Shown here: piece after piece, positions 26,005 through 33,420 of the stretch
Layout of the letters: every line of letters starts with the position of its first letter
Numbering within the stretch: position 1 is the stretch's first letter
Origin: Silvibacterium acidisoli
GTDB taxonomy: Bacteria; Acidobacteriota; Terriglobia; Terriglobales; Acidobacteriaceae
Reading direction: 5' to 3'
Assembly: GCA_022870745.1 (NCBI GenBank)
Contig: CP085323.1
Location: 5,208,001 to 5,272,000, forward strand
Length of the DNA: 64,000 nt
Notes under the pieces: model-generated
What the model was told of the DNA's origin: nothing
Databases searched by the model: none
The model's input: only the letters and a program-made list of their open reading frames with translations
Translations under genes and position numbers: made by a program

Positions 26005-26655
26005 TTAGAAATTACCACCTGAGCTCTGCCGCACCAGTGAGAGAAACTCCGCGCGGGTGTTCTGCTTCTGGAAGACACCCACCATCGCCGAGGTTGCCGT
26101 CGAGGAGTTCTGCTTCTCGACGCCGCGCATCATCATGCACAGGTGCCGAGCCTCAATCACGACGCCAACGCCCTGGGGGTTGATCGCATCCTGGATCGCC
26201 TCCGCAATCTGCCGCGTCATGCGTTCCTGCACCTGCAGGCGGCGCGCGAAGACTTCAACCAGCCGCGGAATCTTGCTCAGCCCAATCACTTTGCCGTTAG
26301 GAATGTAGGCCACATGCACGCGTCCGAAGAAGGGCAGCATATGGTGCTCGCAGAGCGAGAACATCTCGATATCCTTGACGATCACCATTTCGTCGTAATC
26401 GACATCGAAGAGCGCGCCGCGCAGAATGGCCGTCGGATCTTCGTTGTAGCCCTTGGTAAGAAAAGTCATCGACTTCTCGACACGCTCAGGGGTGCGCACC
26501 AGCCCGTCACGCGTGGGATCAGCGTCAAAGCGGCGGATAATTTCGCGATAAATCTCCTGCGTAGAAACCGACTCAAGGCCCGTCGAGCCAATCAATTCGG
26601 ACTTCAATTCTCCTGCGCGTTCGTCAGGTGCCAGCGTCTTGTGATGATTCTTCAT
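26005..26655 (-). CDS. folE: GTP cyclohydrolase I
   Basis: A protein of 216 residues of the type-I (FolE) family. It converts GTP to 7,8-dihydroneopterin triphosphate, the first step to folate, biopterin-like and queuosine pterins. Zinc and active-site motifs are present: [18 protein letters not shown], with Cys and His ligands, followed by the [20 protein letters not shown] segment and [20 protein letters not shown] with the second Cys. Its start overlaps the stop of the upstream PTPS-like gene by four bases, as part of a three-gene coupled operon. That links it to a pterin product beyond folate. Confidence 0.95.
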   Translation of the reverse strand: MKNHHKTLAPDERAGELKSELIGSTGLESVSTQEIYREIIRRFDADPTRDGLVRTPERVEKSMTFLTKGYNEDPTAILRGALFDVDYDEMVIVKDIEMFSLCEHHMLPFFGRVHVAYIPNGKVIGLSKIPRLVEVFARRLQVQERMTRQIAEAIQDAINPQGVGVVIEARHLCMMMRGVEKQNSSTATSAMVGVFQKQNTRAEFLSLVRQSSGGNF

Positions 26656-27098
26656 TCCGCGCCTGCCTTTCTCTCTCTTGCCACCGGATATTCAAACGAG
26701 TTGTTCGAAGTCTCTTCGATCCGGACGGATACCAATTCAGCTTTGCCGAGCGCTCCGCGATCAACCGCGTGAGATAAGAGGCGATAAACCTCGAGGTTCA
26801 GATTCTCTGTGGTCGGCACTTCTTTTTCAAAGCGCTCGAATGTGTTCAGGTTGGTGTGATCGAAGCGCTCGACAATCTCCGTGTTGACACAAGCATCCAG
26901 CTTCACCAGGTCGCACACCATGCCTGTAACACTGTCCACTTCTCCGCCAACGATCACTTCAACCACATAGTTATGCCCGTGGCCGAAAGGATTATTGCAC
27001 TTGCCGAAAGCCGCGCGATTCTCAGCCTCGCTCAGGCTCTCGGCGTGCAGACGATGCGAAGCGCTCAGCCGGTATCGGCGTCCCAGGTAGGCCCTCAT
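26652..27098 (-). CDS. PTPS-like enzyme, second paralogue (6-pyruvoyl/6-carboxy-tetrahydropterin synthase family)
   Basis: A protein of 148 residues. Zinc ligands are His in LSASHRL and the two His of HGHNY; the catalytic Cys lies in [14 protein letters not shown], five residues before HGH as in eukaryotic 6-pyruvoyl-tetrahydropterin synthase, where QueD has three. The Asp-His pair [24 protein letters not shown] and the Glu in [13 protein letters not shown] complete the active site. It is coupled by four-base overlaps to the paralogue upstream and to folE downstream. It could make 6-pyruvoyl- or 6-carboxy-tetrahydropterin. It differs from the first copy by a longer, basic C-terminus. Confidence 0.88.
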   Translation of the reverse strand: MRAYLGRRYRLSASHRLHAESLSEAENRAAFGKCNNPFGHGHNYVVEVIVGGEVDSVTGMVCDLVKLDACVNTEIVERFDHTNLNTFERFEKEVPTTENLNLEVYRLLSHAVDRGALGKAELVSVRIEETSNNSFEYPVARERKAGAE

Positions 27099-27505
27099 GC
27101 TTCACCGTAATAGTCAGCGAAGAGGTCGGCCATCTCGAAGACGCGCACGCGATGCAGCTTTGCGCCGGGAACCTTGCCGTCAAGCCGCTTCCAGATTGCG
27201 ATGGCCATGTTCTCGGTAGTCGGCATCGCGGTCTTGAACTCCGGCACTTCGAAGTTCAGATGGCGGTGGTCGTAAATGCTCACCACCTCGCGCTCCATCA
27301 CGTCTTTCAGCTCTTTGAGGTCCACCACGAAGCCGGTCACCGGGTCCACTTCACCGGCCACCGTGACCTCGAGCGTGTAATTGTGCCCGTGACCATTACG
27401 ATTCGAGCACTTCCCGAAGACGCGGAGGTTTTCCTCTTCGCTCCAGGCGTCGTTCCAGTAGAAGTGCGATGCGGAAAACTCGGCTTTGCGGGTCAACAGG
27501 ATCAT
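27095..27505 (-). CDS. PTPS-like enzyme, first paralogue (6-pyruvoyl/6-carboxy-tetrahydropterin synthase family)
   Basis: A protein of 136 residues and the first gene of the operon. It looks strikingly like animal PTPS: FSASHFYWND, EEENLRVFGKCSNRNGHGHN, EVDPVTGFVVDLKELKDVM, YDHRHLNF and MPTTENMAIAIWKRL. The zinc His set, the Cys five residues before HGH, the Asp-His pair and the C-terminal Glu (VRVFEMADLFADYY) are all intact, so it should be active. In QueD enzymes the Cys precedes HGH by three residues. The role may be tetrahydrobiopterin-like or queuosine synthesis. It overlaps the next gene by four bases. Confidence 0.88.
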   Translation of the reverse strand: MILLTRKAEFSASHFYWNDAWSEEENLRVFGKCSNRNGHGHNYTLEVTVAGEVDPVTGFVVDLKELKDVMEREVVSIYDHRHLNFEVPEFKTAMPTTENMAIAIWKRLDGKVPGAKLHRVRVFEMADLFADYYGEA

Positions 27506-27557
27506 AGCGTTCTATCTTCTCAGGTTAGATGGGTTAAGTCGGGCCAGCGTCGCACTT

Positions 27558-28613
27558 TCAGCGATTCCGGCTCGCATATTCGCGTCCCTTCCAGTTCACG
27601 CGCCTGGTTACGTTGTGATGAAACCAGCTCTGGTAGAGCAGATATGCAAAGAGCGGCAATGCCAGAGGAGTAACCGCGCAATCAGCCGCCGGAAAATTCG
27701 ATTTCGCCACCCGCCGGTAAAATCGCCACAGGTTGCGCGCCCAGATCAGCACAATCGCCCACACAAAGAGCGGCCGCAGGTTGTGCTGGTACTCCCATAA
27801 AGCGAGCACCGGCAGGCCCACCAGCAACGCAAGATCGAGCATGCGCCAGGCAGCCAGCATAAGGGTATTTCCGAAGAGCAATGCCAGGTTCTTCGTCCAG
27901 CCTTCAACCATCGCACCGAACGTACGATACATCCGCGTCGCAACCGCCTCCGGAGCATACCGGAAGCGCAGGCCCAGCTTTCGCCGCTTGACAATCTCTG
28001 CCAGAGCAACGTCTTCGAGCACAGTGTCTTTTAGCGCCTCGTGCCCGCCAACAGCGAAGTACGCCTCGCGAGTGATCATCAGGAACTGCCCATTCGCAGC
28101 CGCCAGCCGCGATTGCGGATCGGAGACCTTCGCGGGAGGATACGCCAGCGCCAATTCGCTGAAGACGAGCGGCATCAGCGCCCCCTGCCAGAAGCCGGTC
28201 ACGATCTGGCGCGGCGAATACGAAAGCATGGCTGCGTGATGACGCTCGGCCTCGACCATGGCAATGCTCAGGTGGCCGGGTTCATGCAGGGTGTCCGCAT
28301 CGGTAAACAGCAGCCACTCGCCTTTCGCGGCCTTCGCACCGGCCCAGACGGCATTTGCTTTGCCCGTCCATCCCTTTTCGAGAGCAGGAGCCGGCATTAC
28401 CGTCACTCCGCCAATACCCTGCGCGATCTTGCGAGTGCGATCGGTGGAGTGGTCGTCTATCAGCAGAATCTCCCAGTCGATACCCAGTTCCCAACCGGGC
28501 TCCGATTGCGAGGCGAGCGATTGCAGGCAAGCGCCCACGCAGTCTTCTTCGTTGCGGGCGGGCACGATTACAGAGAGCTTCAGAGGGCGGGTCGATTCGA
28601 GAGAGGCATCCAC
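27558..28613 (-). CDS. Glycosyltransferase family 2, HpnB-like
   Basis: A protein of 351 residues. GT-A fold: LSVIVPARNEEDCVGACLQS, then IDDHSTD, the DxD-type FTDADTLHEPGH and a VLEDVALAEIVKRRKL acceptor region. C-terminal hydrophobic helices (LALLVGLPVLALWEY; LFVWAIVLIWARNLW) anchor it in the membrane. The layout matches the hopene-associated HpnB/CrtQ-like transferases. No hopanoid genes (shc, hpn) are in the window, so the lipid acceptor is a guess. The GTG start at 28613 is only 25 bases from the divergent GTG of the TlpA-like gene. Confidence 0.85.
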   Translation of the reverse strand: MDASLESTRPLKLSVIVPARNEEDCVGACLQSLASQSEPGWELGIDWEILLIDDHSTDRTRKIAQGIGGVTVMPAPALEKGWTGKANAVWAGAKAAKGEWLLFTDADTLHEPGHLSIAMVEAERHHAAMLSYSPRQIVTGFWQGALMPLVFSELALAYPPAKVSDPQSRLAAANGQFLMITREAYFAVGGHEALKDTVLEDVALAEIVKRRKLGLRFRYAPEAVATRMYRTFGAMVEGWTKNLALLFGNTLMLAAWRMLDLALLVGLPVLALWEYQHNLRPLFVWAIVLIWARNLWRFYRRVAKSNFPAADCAVTPLALPLFAYLLYQSWFHHNVTRRVNWKGREYASRNR

Positions 28614-28638
28614 GGCTGTCGGCCTTTATTATAGAAAA

Positions 28639-29157
28639 GTGATTGCTTCCCGAGCCTCTCTGCTTCGCATCGGAACGGCAGTTCTCCTGCCCGCGCTCTC
28701 TCTTACGCTGACCGGCCTGGCAGGATGCGACCGCGGCGACCATCCCGCGCAGGTCGGCACCGCGGCTCCCGGCTTCACCATTACCGATGGCGCACAGACC
28801 GTCCGCCTCTCCGATTACCACGGCAAGGTGGTGCTGCTGAACTTCTGGGCATCATGGTGCGCGCCCTGCATCGAAGAGCTGCCATCCCTTATCGCCCTTC
28901 AAAAGCAGATGCCCGAGGTGACGGTAATCGCCGTTAATTTCGAGGACGAGGAAGACTCCTACCGGCAGTTCCTTAAAGACAATCACGTCGACCTGCTGAC
29001 CATTCGCGATGCTTCGGAAAAGAGCAACCACGCCTACGGCACCACCCGGCCGCCGGAGACCTATGTGATCGATAAGCAAGGCATCATCCGTAGAAAGTTC
29101 ATCGGCCCCCAGCAGTGGACCGGCCCGGAGATCGAAAACTACCTGCGCAATCTCTAG
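28639..29157 (+). CDS. TlpA-like thioredoxin-fold lipoprotein
   Basis: A protein of 172 residues from GTG 28639. The signal sequence ends in a lipobox (LTGLAG, then Cys31), so it is a membrane-anchored lipoprotein. A redoxin/TlpA domain follows: VGTAAPGFTITDGAQTVRLS, VVLLNFWASWCAPCIEELPS with the WCAPC active site, and PPETYVIDKQGIIRRKFIGP with the cis-Pro. It likely acts as a periplasmic thiol reductase, for example for cytochrome c maturation or disulfide rescue. The frame is open far upstream as an antisense shadow of the glycosyltransferase; GTG is the only conventional start near the signal peptide. Confidence 0.88.
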   Translation: MIASRASLLRIGTAVLLPALSLTLTGLAGCDRGDHPAQVGTAAPGFTITDGAQTVRLSDYHGKVVLLNFWASWCAPCIEELPSLIALQKQMPEVTVIAVNFEDEEDSYRQFLKDNHVDLLTIRDASEKSNHAYGTTRPPETYVIDKQGIIRRKFIGPQQWTGPEIENYLRNL

Positions 29158-29180
29158 CCGGCGAACTGGACTCAAGGTTT

Positions 29181-29210
29181 GTCATCCCGAACGAAATGAG
29201 GGATCTGCAC
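29181..29210 (+). repeat. Intergenic repeat-like element GTCATCCCGAACGAA...
   Basis: Between the TlpA-like gene and the next CDS lies GTCATCCCGAACGAAATGAG, followed by GGATCTGCAC. Such GTCATCC-GAGCGAA-GGATCTGC strings are, to my recollection, dispersed intergenic elements in Acidobacteriota and some other phyla. Only one copy is seen here, so this rests on memory. Confidence 0.35.
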
Positions 29211-29284
29211 TTCGTACTTCTCCGCCTGCTGAATCCATACTTCTGTCACAGATGGCTCTTCAATTCCCTGCTATCATCTTGTCT

Positions 29285-29563
29285 ATGACGCAGCTGGAAG
29301 TCCTTTATCGCTACGAGCAGCACCCGACCGAAGCAGCCATGTTTGCCCTGGGGAATGCCCGCGAGGTTTACGGTATTCGCCGCATTAAGATCGACGAAGA
29401 ATGGAAGACCATTCGCGTGGAATACGATGCGACCCGCCTGAACGGTGCAGCCGTATGGACTCTGCTTCGCCGTACCGGTATCGATCTCGTCGAGGAGCTT
29501 CCGCTGATTCCGCCGCAGCCGGAAGAACCCGCCGCGCCGGTTGCCGCGCCCGCTGCGAAGTAA
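29285..29563 (+). CDS. Small conserved protein of unknown function
   Basis: A protein of 92 residues from ATG 29285. The first part has a ferredoxin-like or heavy-metal-associated-like feel: TQLEVLYRYEQHPTEAAMFA, then IRRIKIDEEWKTIRVEYDAT and LNGAAVWTLLRRTGIDLVEE, which is a beta-alpha-beta-beta-alpha order as in metal-binding HMA folds, but without the Cys pair. The last 20 residues are an Ala-Pro-rich tail (PQPEEPAAPVAAPAAK). No function can be assigned. It lies 92 bases before tRNA-Arg, with its own upstream region. Confidence 0.72.
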   Translation: MTQLEVLYRYEQHPTEAAMFALGNAREVYGIRRIKIDEEWKTIRVEYDATRLNGAAVWTLLRRTGIDLVEELPLIPPQPEEPAAPVAAPAAK

Positions 29564-29586
29564 GAGAAAAGAAACAGCTTCCGGGT

Positions 29587-29615
29587 TTGCATTAGCGGCA
29601 GAAAATTGGTATCTT
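29587..29615 (+). promoter_or_regulatory. Sigma-70-like promoter of tRNA-Arg
   Basis: TTGCAT at 29587-29592 and TATCTT at 29610-29615 with 17 bases between them, about 41 bases before the tRNA 5' end. Confidence 0.55.
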
Positions 29616-29655
29616 AATAAAAGTTCGCAGTCACCTTAAAGGTGGCTGGCATTGT

Positions 29656-29732
29656 GCGCCCATAGCTCAGTTGGATAGAGCGACTGGCTACGAACCAGTA
29701 GGTCGGAGGTTCGAATCCTTCTGGGCGCACCA
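29656..29732 (+). tRNA. tRNA-Arg (anticodon ACG)
   Basis: A complete cloverleaf of 77 bases with encoded CCA. The acceptor stem GCGCCCA pairs with TGGGCGC, the D-arm is GCTC...GAGC, and the anticodon stem ACTGG/CCAGT carries loop CTACGAA with anticodon ACG. The T-arm is GGAGGTTCGAATCCTTC-like, with TTCGAAT in the loop. The ACG anticodon reads CGN arginine codons after A-to-I editing. No tRNA-end duplication that would mark an integrated element was found in the window. Confidence 0.97.
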
Positions 29733-29750
29733 TTAAAGTTCAGCTTTAAG

Positions 29751-29787
29751 AAACCTCCGATAGTCGATGACTGTCGGAGGTTTTTCT
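29751..29787 (+). terminator. Rho-independent terminator after tRNA-Arg
   Basis: Arms AAACCTCCGATAG and CTGTCGGAGGTTT (one mismatch) around TCGATGA, followed by a T-rich run. It lies 19 bases after the tRNA. Confidence 0.8.
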
Positions 29788-29837
29788 CTTTGCACAAAAC
29801 CCTCCCTGCTTCACCTTTTCTTCGCCTACAATGAGGC

Positions 29838-30665
29838 ATGGTCAGCCTGCGACGCGAGATCAGCATTCGGAACCAACTGCGCGCCGAGTCTCACGAGCAC
29901 GACCAGACCTACGGCGAAGTTCCCAGCGTCGTCTACCACGCTGCCGAAGGCAGGCACGGCAACTTCCTTCCCCAGTCCTATCGGGCTATCTGCGCGCATC
30001 CGGAGTGGGCCCGTCGGCTGCTCAAAGCGTATACCGGCAGCCGCAGGATTCCCCGAGCCAGCGATCGCCGCCGCTTTGAGCTCGACTGCGCAACCAGCTC
30101 CGATGCGCTGCTGATGAACATCTTCTGCTATCCGCGCGTGCTGCACAGGCCGCGGCTTTGCGAATTGCTCGGCATCGAACGCGGCTTGCGTCCCGAGTTC
30201 GGCTTCAAGCCACGCACCTGTCTCACGAACGGGCGTACGGACTGCACAGAAGTAGACATGCGCCTCGGCGATCTGCTCGTCGAAGCGAAGCTGACGGAAA
30301 GCGGCTTTCAGGCAGCGCCGTATCGGCTCATCGAACGTTACCCTCTGCTCGAAGAGCTCTTCGACATCTCTGAACTGCGTACTACGGAAGATGTCATTTG
30401 CGAATATCAGCTGGTCCGCAGCATCCTGGCTGCATACTCTTCCGGCTGCGGCTTCACGCTGCTATGCGACGGCCGGCGGCAGGATATGTTTGAGCGCTGG
30501 ATGCGTGTCGTGCAGGCCATCCGGAGCTACAGCTTTCGCAGCCGGCTGCGAGTCATCACCTGGCAGGAAGTTTGCGCAACGCTTCCGAAGACCGTGCAGT
30601 CTTTTCTGCAAGAGAAGTACGGCATTCTCAACCACCACAGCCGCGGCGTTCCAGAAACTTATTGA
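29838..30665 (+). CDS. Unknown protein with possible PD-(D/E)XK nuclease core
   Basis: A protein of 275 residues, cytosolic. A helical N-terminal half (SVVYHAAEGRHGNFLPQSYR, HPEWARRLLKAYTGSR) precedes the segment TEVDMRLGDLLVEAKLTESG (about 137-156). There an Asp followed by Glu-X-Lys has the spacing of the PD-(D/E)XK nuclease active site. The later part has YQLVRSILAAYSSGCGFTLL and a final LRVITWQEVCATLPKTVQSF. I suspect a nuclease-fold protein of the PGN_0703-like type, but similarity is weak and no methylase partner is present. Its last 38 bases overlap a convergent small ORF. Confidence 0.62.
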   Translation: MVSLRREISIRNQLRAESHEHDQTYGEVPSVVYHAAEGRHGNFLPQSYRAICAHPEWARRLLKAYTGSRRIPRASDRRRFELDCATSSDALLMNIFCYPRVLHRPRLCELLGIERGLRPEFGFKPRTCLTNGRTDCTEVDMRLGDLLVEAKLTESGFQAAPYRLIERYPLLEELFDISELRTTEDVICEYQLVRSILAAYSSGCGFTLLCDGRRQDMFERWMRVVQAIRSYSFRSRLRVITWQEVCATLPKTVQSFLQEKYGILNHHSRGVPETY

Positions 30666-30897
30666 TGAGCTCGATCTCTTCATCTGTTGGGCGCTCGCAC
30701 ACTTCCACGTCTTCCGCGAAGAGGTAGATATCGCTGGCGTACTCGGCAAGTCTTGAGTCGAGCGAAAACAGAAATCGTTCCCTGCCCTCGTGCTGCCCCG
30801 CATCCTGCAATGTACCCAGCTGCGATCCGGGTGCCGATCTCAGCCTCACATAGGAGCCGGCGTGCGGACTCACGATCGTCTTCGACGGATGCTGCAT
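30628..30897 (-). CDS. Small protein of unknown function overlapping the 3' end of its convergent neighbour
   Basis: A protein of 89 residues with good codon use: TIVSPHAGSYVRLRSAPGSQ, RERFLFSLDSRLAEYASDIY and EDVEVCERPTDEEIELINKF. The C-terminus is acidic and helical, ending LERRGCGG. The last 38 bases overlap the end of the convergent gene that ends at 30665. No domain is recognised. It is upstream of nothing obvious; 24 bases separate it from the next minus-strand gene. A plausible but unproven gene. Confidence 0.55.
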   Translation of the reverse strand: MQHPSKTIVSPHAGSYVRLRSAPGSQLGTLQDAGQHEGRERFLFSLDSRLAEYASDIYLFAEDVEVCERPTDEEIELINKFLERRGCGG

Positions 30898-30921
30898 CGG
30901 TCTATGTTAATCCCGCAGACG

Positions 30922-33198
30922 CTAACGCATTGACAGAGCCTGCTCGAGCTGCAGCGTGAGTGACCCTGGTCCAACCATGATCCTGTAGTCACCGGGCAAG
31001 ACCGTCCACGCATGCGACTTCTCATCCCAGATCGAAAAACGCTCGCGAGGAATCGTCAGCGCAACCTGCTTCACTTCTCCCGGCTGCAGCGCGACCTTCT
31101 GCCAGCCGACAAGACGCTTCGGTGGTTCGCCCGTCGAAGCGGGCATCGCTGCGTAAACTTCAGCGATCTCTTCGCCGGCTCGCCTGCCGGTGTTCTTCAG
31201 CGTAAAGCTCACCTCTACCGGAGAAGAACCGCTGGCCTTGAGATCGGAGTAACTGTAGGTCGTGTAAGACAAACCGAAGCCGAACGGAAAGAGCACAGGC
31301 TTCTTCTGCTCGTCGTACCAGCGGTAGCCCACCTGCAGGCCTTCGTCGTAACGTGTCGGGAAAGACGGCAGGCCAAGAAGCAGCTTCTTCGACATCGCGG
31401 CTTCATCGCTCCAGTCTTCCTGCGACGCCTTGGGAGGCAGCACCAGCTCAGGATGCGGCAGATCCGCGTCCTTCATCGGAAATGTCACCGCGAGTTTCGC
31501 CGAAGGATTGACCTTACCGAAGACAACATCGGCAATCGCGTCCGCCCCGGAGATGCCGCTGAACCAGGTCTCCATCACCGCGGCAACATTGTTGAGCCAC
31601 GGCATCAGCACCGGTCCGCCGGTCTCGAGCACGACAATTGTATGCGGATTCGCCGCGGCAACCGCCGTGATCAGCGCATCCTGCGCGTCCGGCAGTGCGA
31701 GGGTCGGTAGGTCAACTCCCTCGGCCTGCCACTGATAGGCGTAGAGCAACACCACGTCGGCCTGCTTCGCCGCAGCGGATGCTTTCGCCACATCACTTCC
31801 ATCGTCAAAGCTGACGGTCCCCGCAGGTGCAGCCTCGCGAATCGCAGCGAGGGGCGCATCCGGAAACCAGACAGCCTTCTGCCAGTCCTGCTTGCGTTCC
31901 TTGTCGGGAATATCGCCGATGGCGTTGCCGCCCGGCGGGTCGACCTGGGCCGAACCTCCGCCGGAGATCATGCCCTTGTCCGCGTTCCTGCCGATCACCA
32001 GAATCTTCTGCTGGCGGCCAGGGTCGAGAGGCAGAACGGCATTCTCATTCCGTAGCAGCACGATGCTCTTCTGCTCGATCTCACGCGCCAGCTTCGCGTG
32101 CCCGAAGACATCCGGCACCTGCTTCTTCGGCGGATCGTCGACCACGCCCGTCGCAAACATCGAGCGCAAAATCCTGTGAACGTGATCGTTCAGCTCCGCC
32201 TGCGTTACTTCGCCGTCCTCGACAGCCTTCTTCATGGCTGCGTCGAAGAACATGTTGTCCGGCTCTTCGTTGTCGAGCCCGGCATGCGAGGCCTTCACTG
32301 TCGAGTGCGTTGCCAGCCAGTCCGAGATAACGAAGCCGGGATACTTCCACTCGCCTTTCAAGACCGCTTTTAGAAGGAATTCGTTCTCGCAGGCGTAGTC
32401 GCCGTTCACGCGGTTGTAGGCGCACATCACCGCGCCGGGATGGCCGATACCGATGCCGATCTGGAAGGCGAGCAGGTCGGTTTCGCGCATGGCGCGTTCG
32501 CTGATCTCAGACGAAACGGCGTGCCGTCCGCTCTCCTGGTCGTTCACCGCGTAGTGCTTGATGTGTCCCAGGACATGCTGCGACTGCACGCCCTTGATGA
32601 GGTGTCCCACCATCGTGCCTGCCAGCACCGGATCTTCGCCCATGTACTCGAAGGTGCGTCCGTCACGCGGCTCGCGCGTCAGATTTACGCCGCCGCCCAG
32701 CGTCATGTTGTAGCCGAGGTCGCGCAGCTCGTCAGCGATCATCGCTCCGTAGCGCTCTTCGATCGTCGTATCCCACGAGCTGGCGGCGGCGAGATTCGAC
32801 GGAAGCGCGGTCGAGTAGCGTCCGCTGCCTGCCGAGTAGCAGACACCGCTGGCCGAATCGACGATCTGCAGGCCGGGAATGTTCTTATCGGGAAAGCCAG
32901 GAACGTATCCGGAGCCGCCATTACCATCGGCGGCTTTCGGATCGGCCGGCCCGATATGCGGATCGCCGGTTCCATGCAGCAGCTGAATCTTTTCATCAAG
33001 AGAGAGCTTCTGGATGAGCAGATCGGCACGCTTATCGGCGGAGAGCTTCGTGTTCATCCACGGCATCGGTGCGGCCGGCGCCGCGTCTTTCTTCTCCTGC
33101 GCAACGCCTGTCAGGGCAGATCCGAGCACAGCGTTCAGAACGCAGAAGCACTTCAGAAAACGAACGGCATTTTTAGCCGTGATGGTTTGATCACGCAT
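30922..33198 (-). CDS. Secreted beta-glucosidase-like glycoside hydrolase, GH3
   Basis: A protein of 758 residues with a signal peptide (FLKCFCVLNAVLGSALTGVA, then QEKK). The GH3 N-terminal barrel follows (ADLLIQKLSLDEKIQLLHGT, GGVNLTREPRDGRTFEYMGE, GHIKHYAVNDQESGRH). The nucleophile Asp lies in PGFVISDWLATHSTVKASHA. The C-terminal GH3 sandwich (SIVLLRNENAVLPLD, ILVIGRNADKGMISGGGSAQ) and an FnIII-like domain (GLSYTTYSYSDLKAS; YRIMVGPGSLTLQLEQALSM) complete the family layout. It likely releases glucose or xylose from oligosaccharides. It is divergent from a TonB receptor, a typical uptake partner. Confidence 0.94.
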   Translation of the reverse strand: MRDQTITAKNAVRFLKCFCVLNAVLGSALTGVAQEKKDAAPAAPMPWMNTKLSADKRADLLIQKLSLDEKIQLLHGTGDPHIGPADPKAADGNGGSGYVPGFPDKNIPGLQIVDSASGVCYSAGSGRYSTALPSNLAAASSWDTTIEERYGAMIADELRDLGYNMTLGGGVNLTREPRDGRTFEYMGEDPVLAGTMVGHLIKGVQSQHVLGHIKHYAVNDQESGRHAVSSEISERAMRETDLLAFQIGIGIGHPGAVMCAYNRVNGDYACENEFLLKAVLKGEWKYPGFVISDWLATHSTVKASHAGLDNEEPDNMFFDAAMKKAVEDGEVTQAELNDHVHRILRSMFATGVVDDPPKKQVPDVFGHAKLAREIEQKSIVLLRNENAVLPLDPGRQQKILVIGRNADKGMISGGGSAQVDPPGGNAIGDIPDKERKQDWQKAVWFPDAPLAAIREAAPAGTVSFDDGSDVAKASAAAKQADVVLLYAYQWQAEGVDLPTLALPDAQDALITAVAAANPHTIVVLETGGPVLMPWLNNVAAVMETWFSGISGADAIADVVFGKVNPSAKLAVTFPMKDADLPHPELVLPPKASQEDWSDEAAMSKKLLLGLPSFPTRYDEGLQVGYRWYDEQKKPVLFPFGFGLSYTTYSYSDLKASGSSPVEVSFTLKNTGRRAGEEIAEVYAAMPASTGEPPKRLVGWQKVALQPGEVKQVALTIPRERFSIWDEKSHAWTVLPGDYRIMVGPGSLTLQLEQALSMR

Positions 33199-33218
33199 GG
33201 CCTGACAGCATTTCCTCT

Positions 33219-33262
33219 AAAAATCGATCGCTGATTTTTCAACTGCGAAATAGCCGTTTCGC
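33219..33262. promoter_or_regulatory. Two inverted repeats between GH3 and TonB receptor genes
   Basis: AAAAATC-N7-GATTTTT (33219-33239) and GCGAAA-N6-TTTCGC (33245-33262) lie just upstream of the GH3 start and 60-100 bases before the receptor promoter. Either could be an operator for a carbohydrate-responsive regulator. Confidence 0.4.
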
Positions 33263-33322
33263 ATGCGCTTATGAAGAGGACATCGCGGGAAAGCGCACAT
33301 CGTAACGTTTCAATATTTCTTC

Positions 33323-33351
33323 TTGACACTCTAAGACATCAGTCCTATACC
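33323..33351 (+). promoter_or_regulatory. Sigma-70-like promoter of TonB receptor 1
   Basis: TTGACA at 33323-33328, a 17-base spacer and TATACC at 33346-33351. It lies 70 bases before the receptor start at 33421, giving a 5' leader of about 60 bases. Confidence 0.65.
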
Positions 33352-33420
33352 TTGCTTTACCTGATATTCACACGTTTTAACAAAATCGTCATTGCTTTCT
33401 TTCTTGGAGGTCCACCCACG

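Noticed and set aside
29656-29732. tRNA-Arg as attachment site for an integrated element
   Set aside because: No second copy of the tRNA 3' end, no integrase and no phage or plasmid genes in the following 30 kb.
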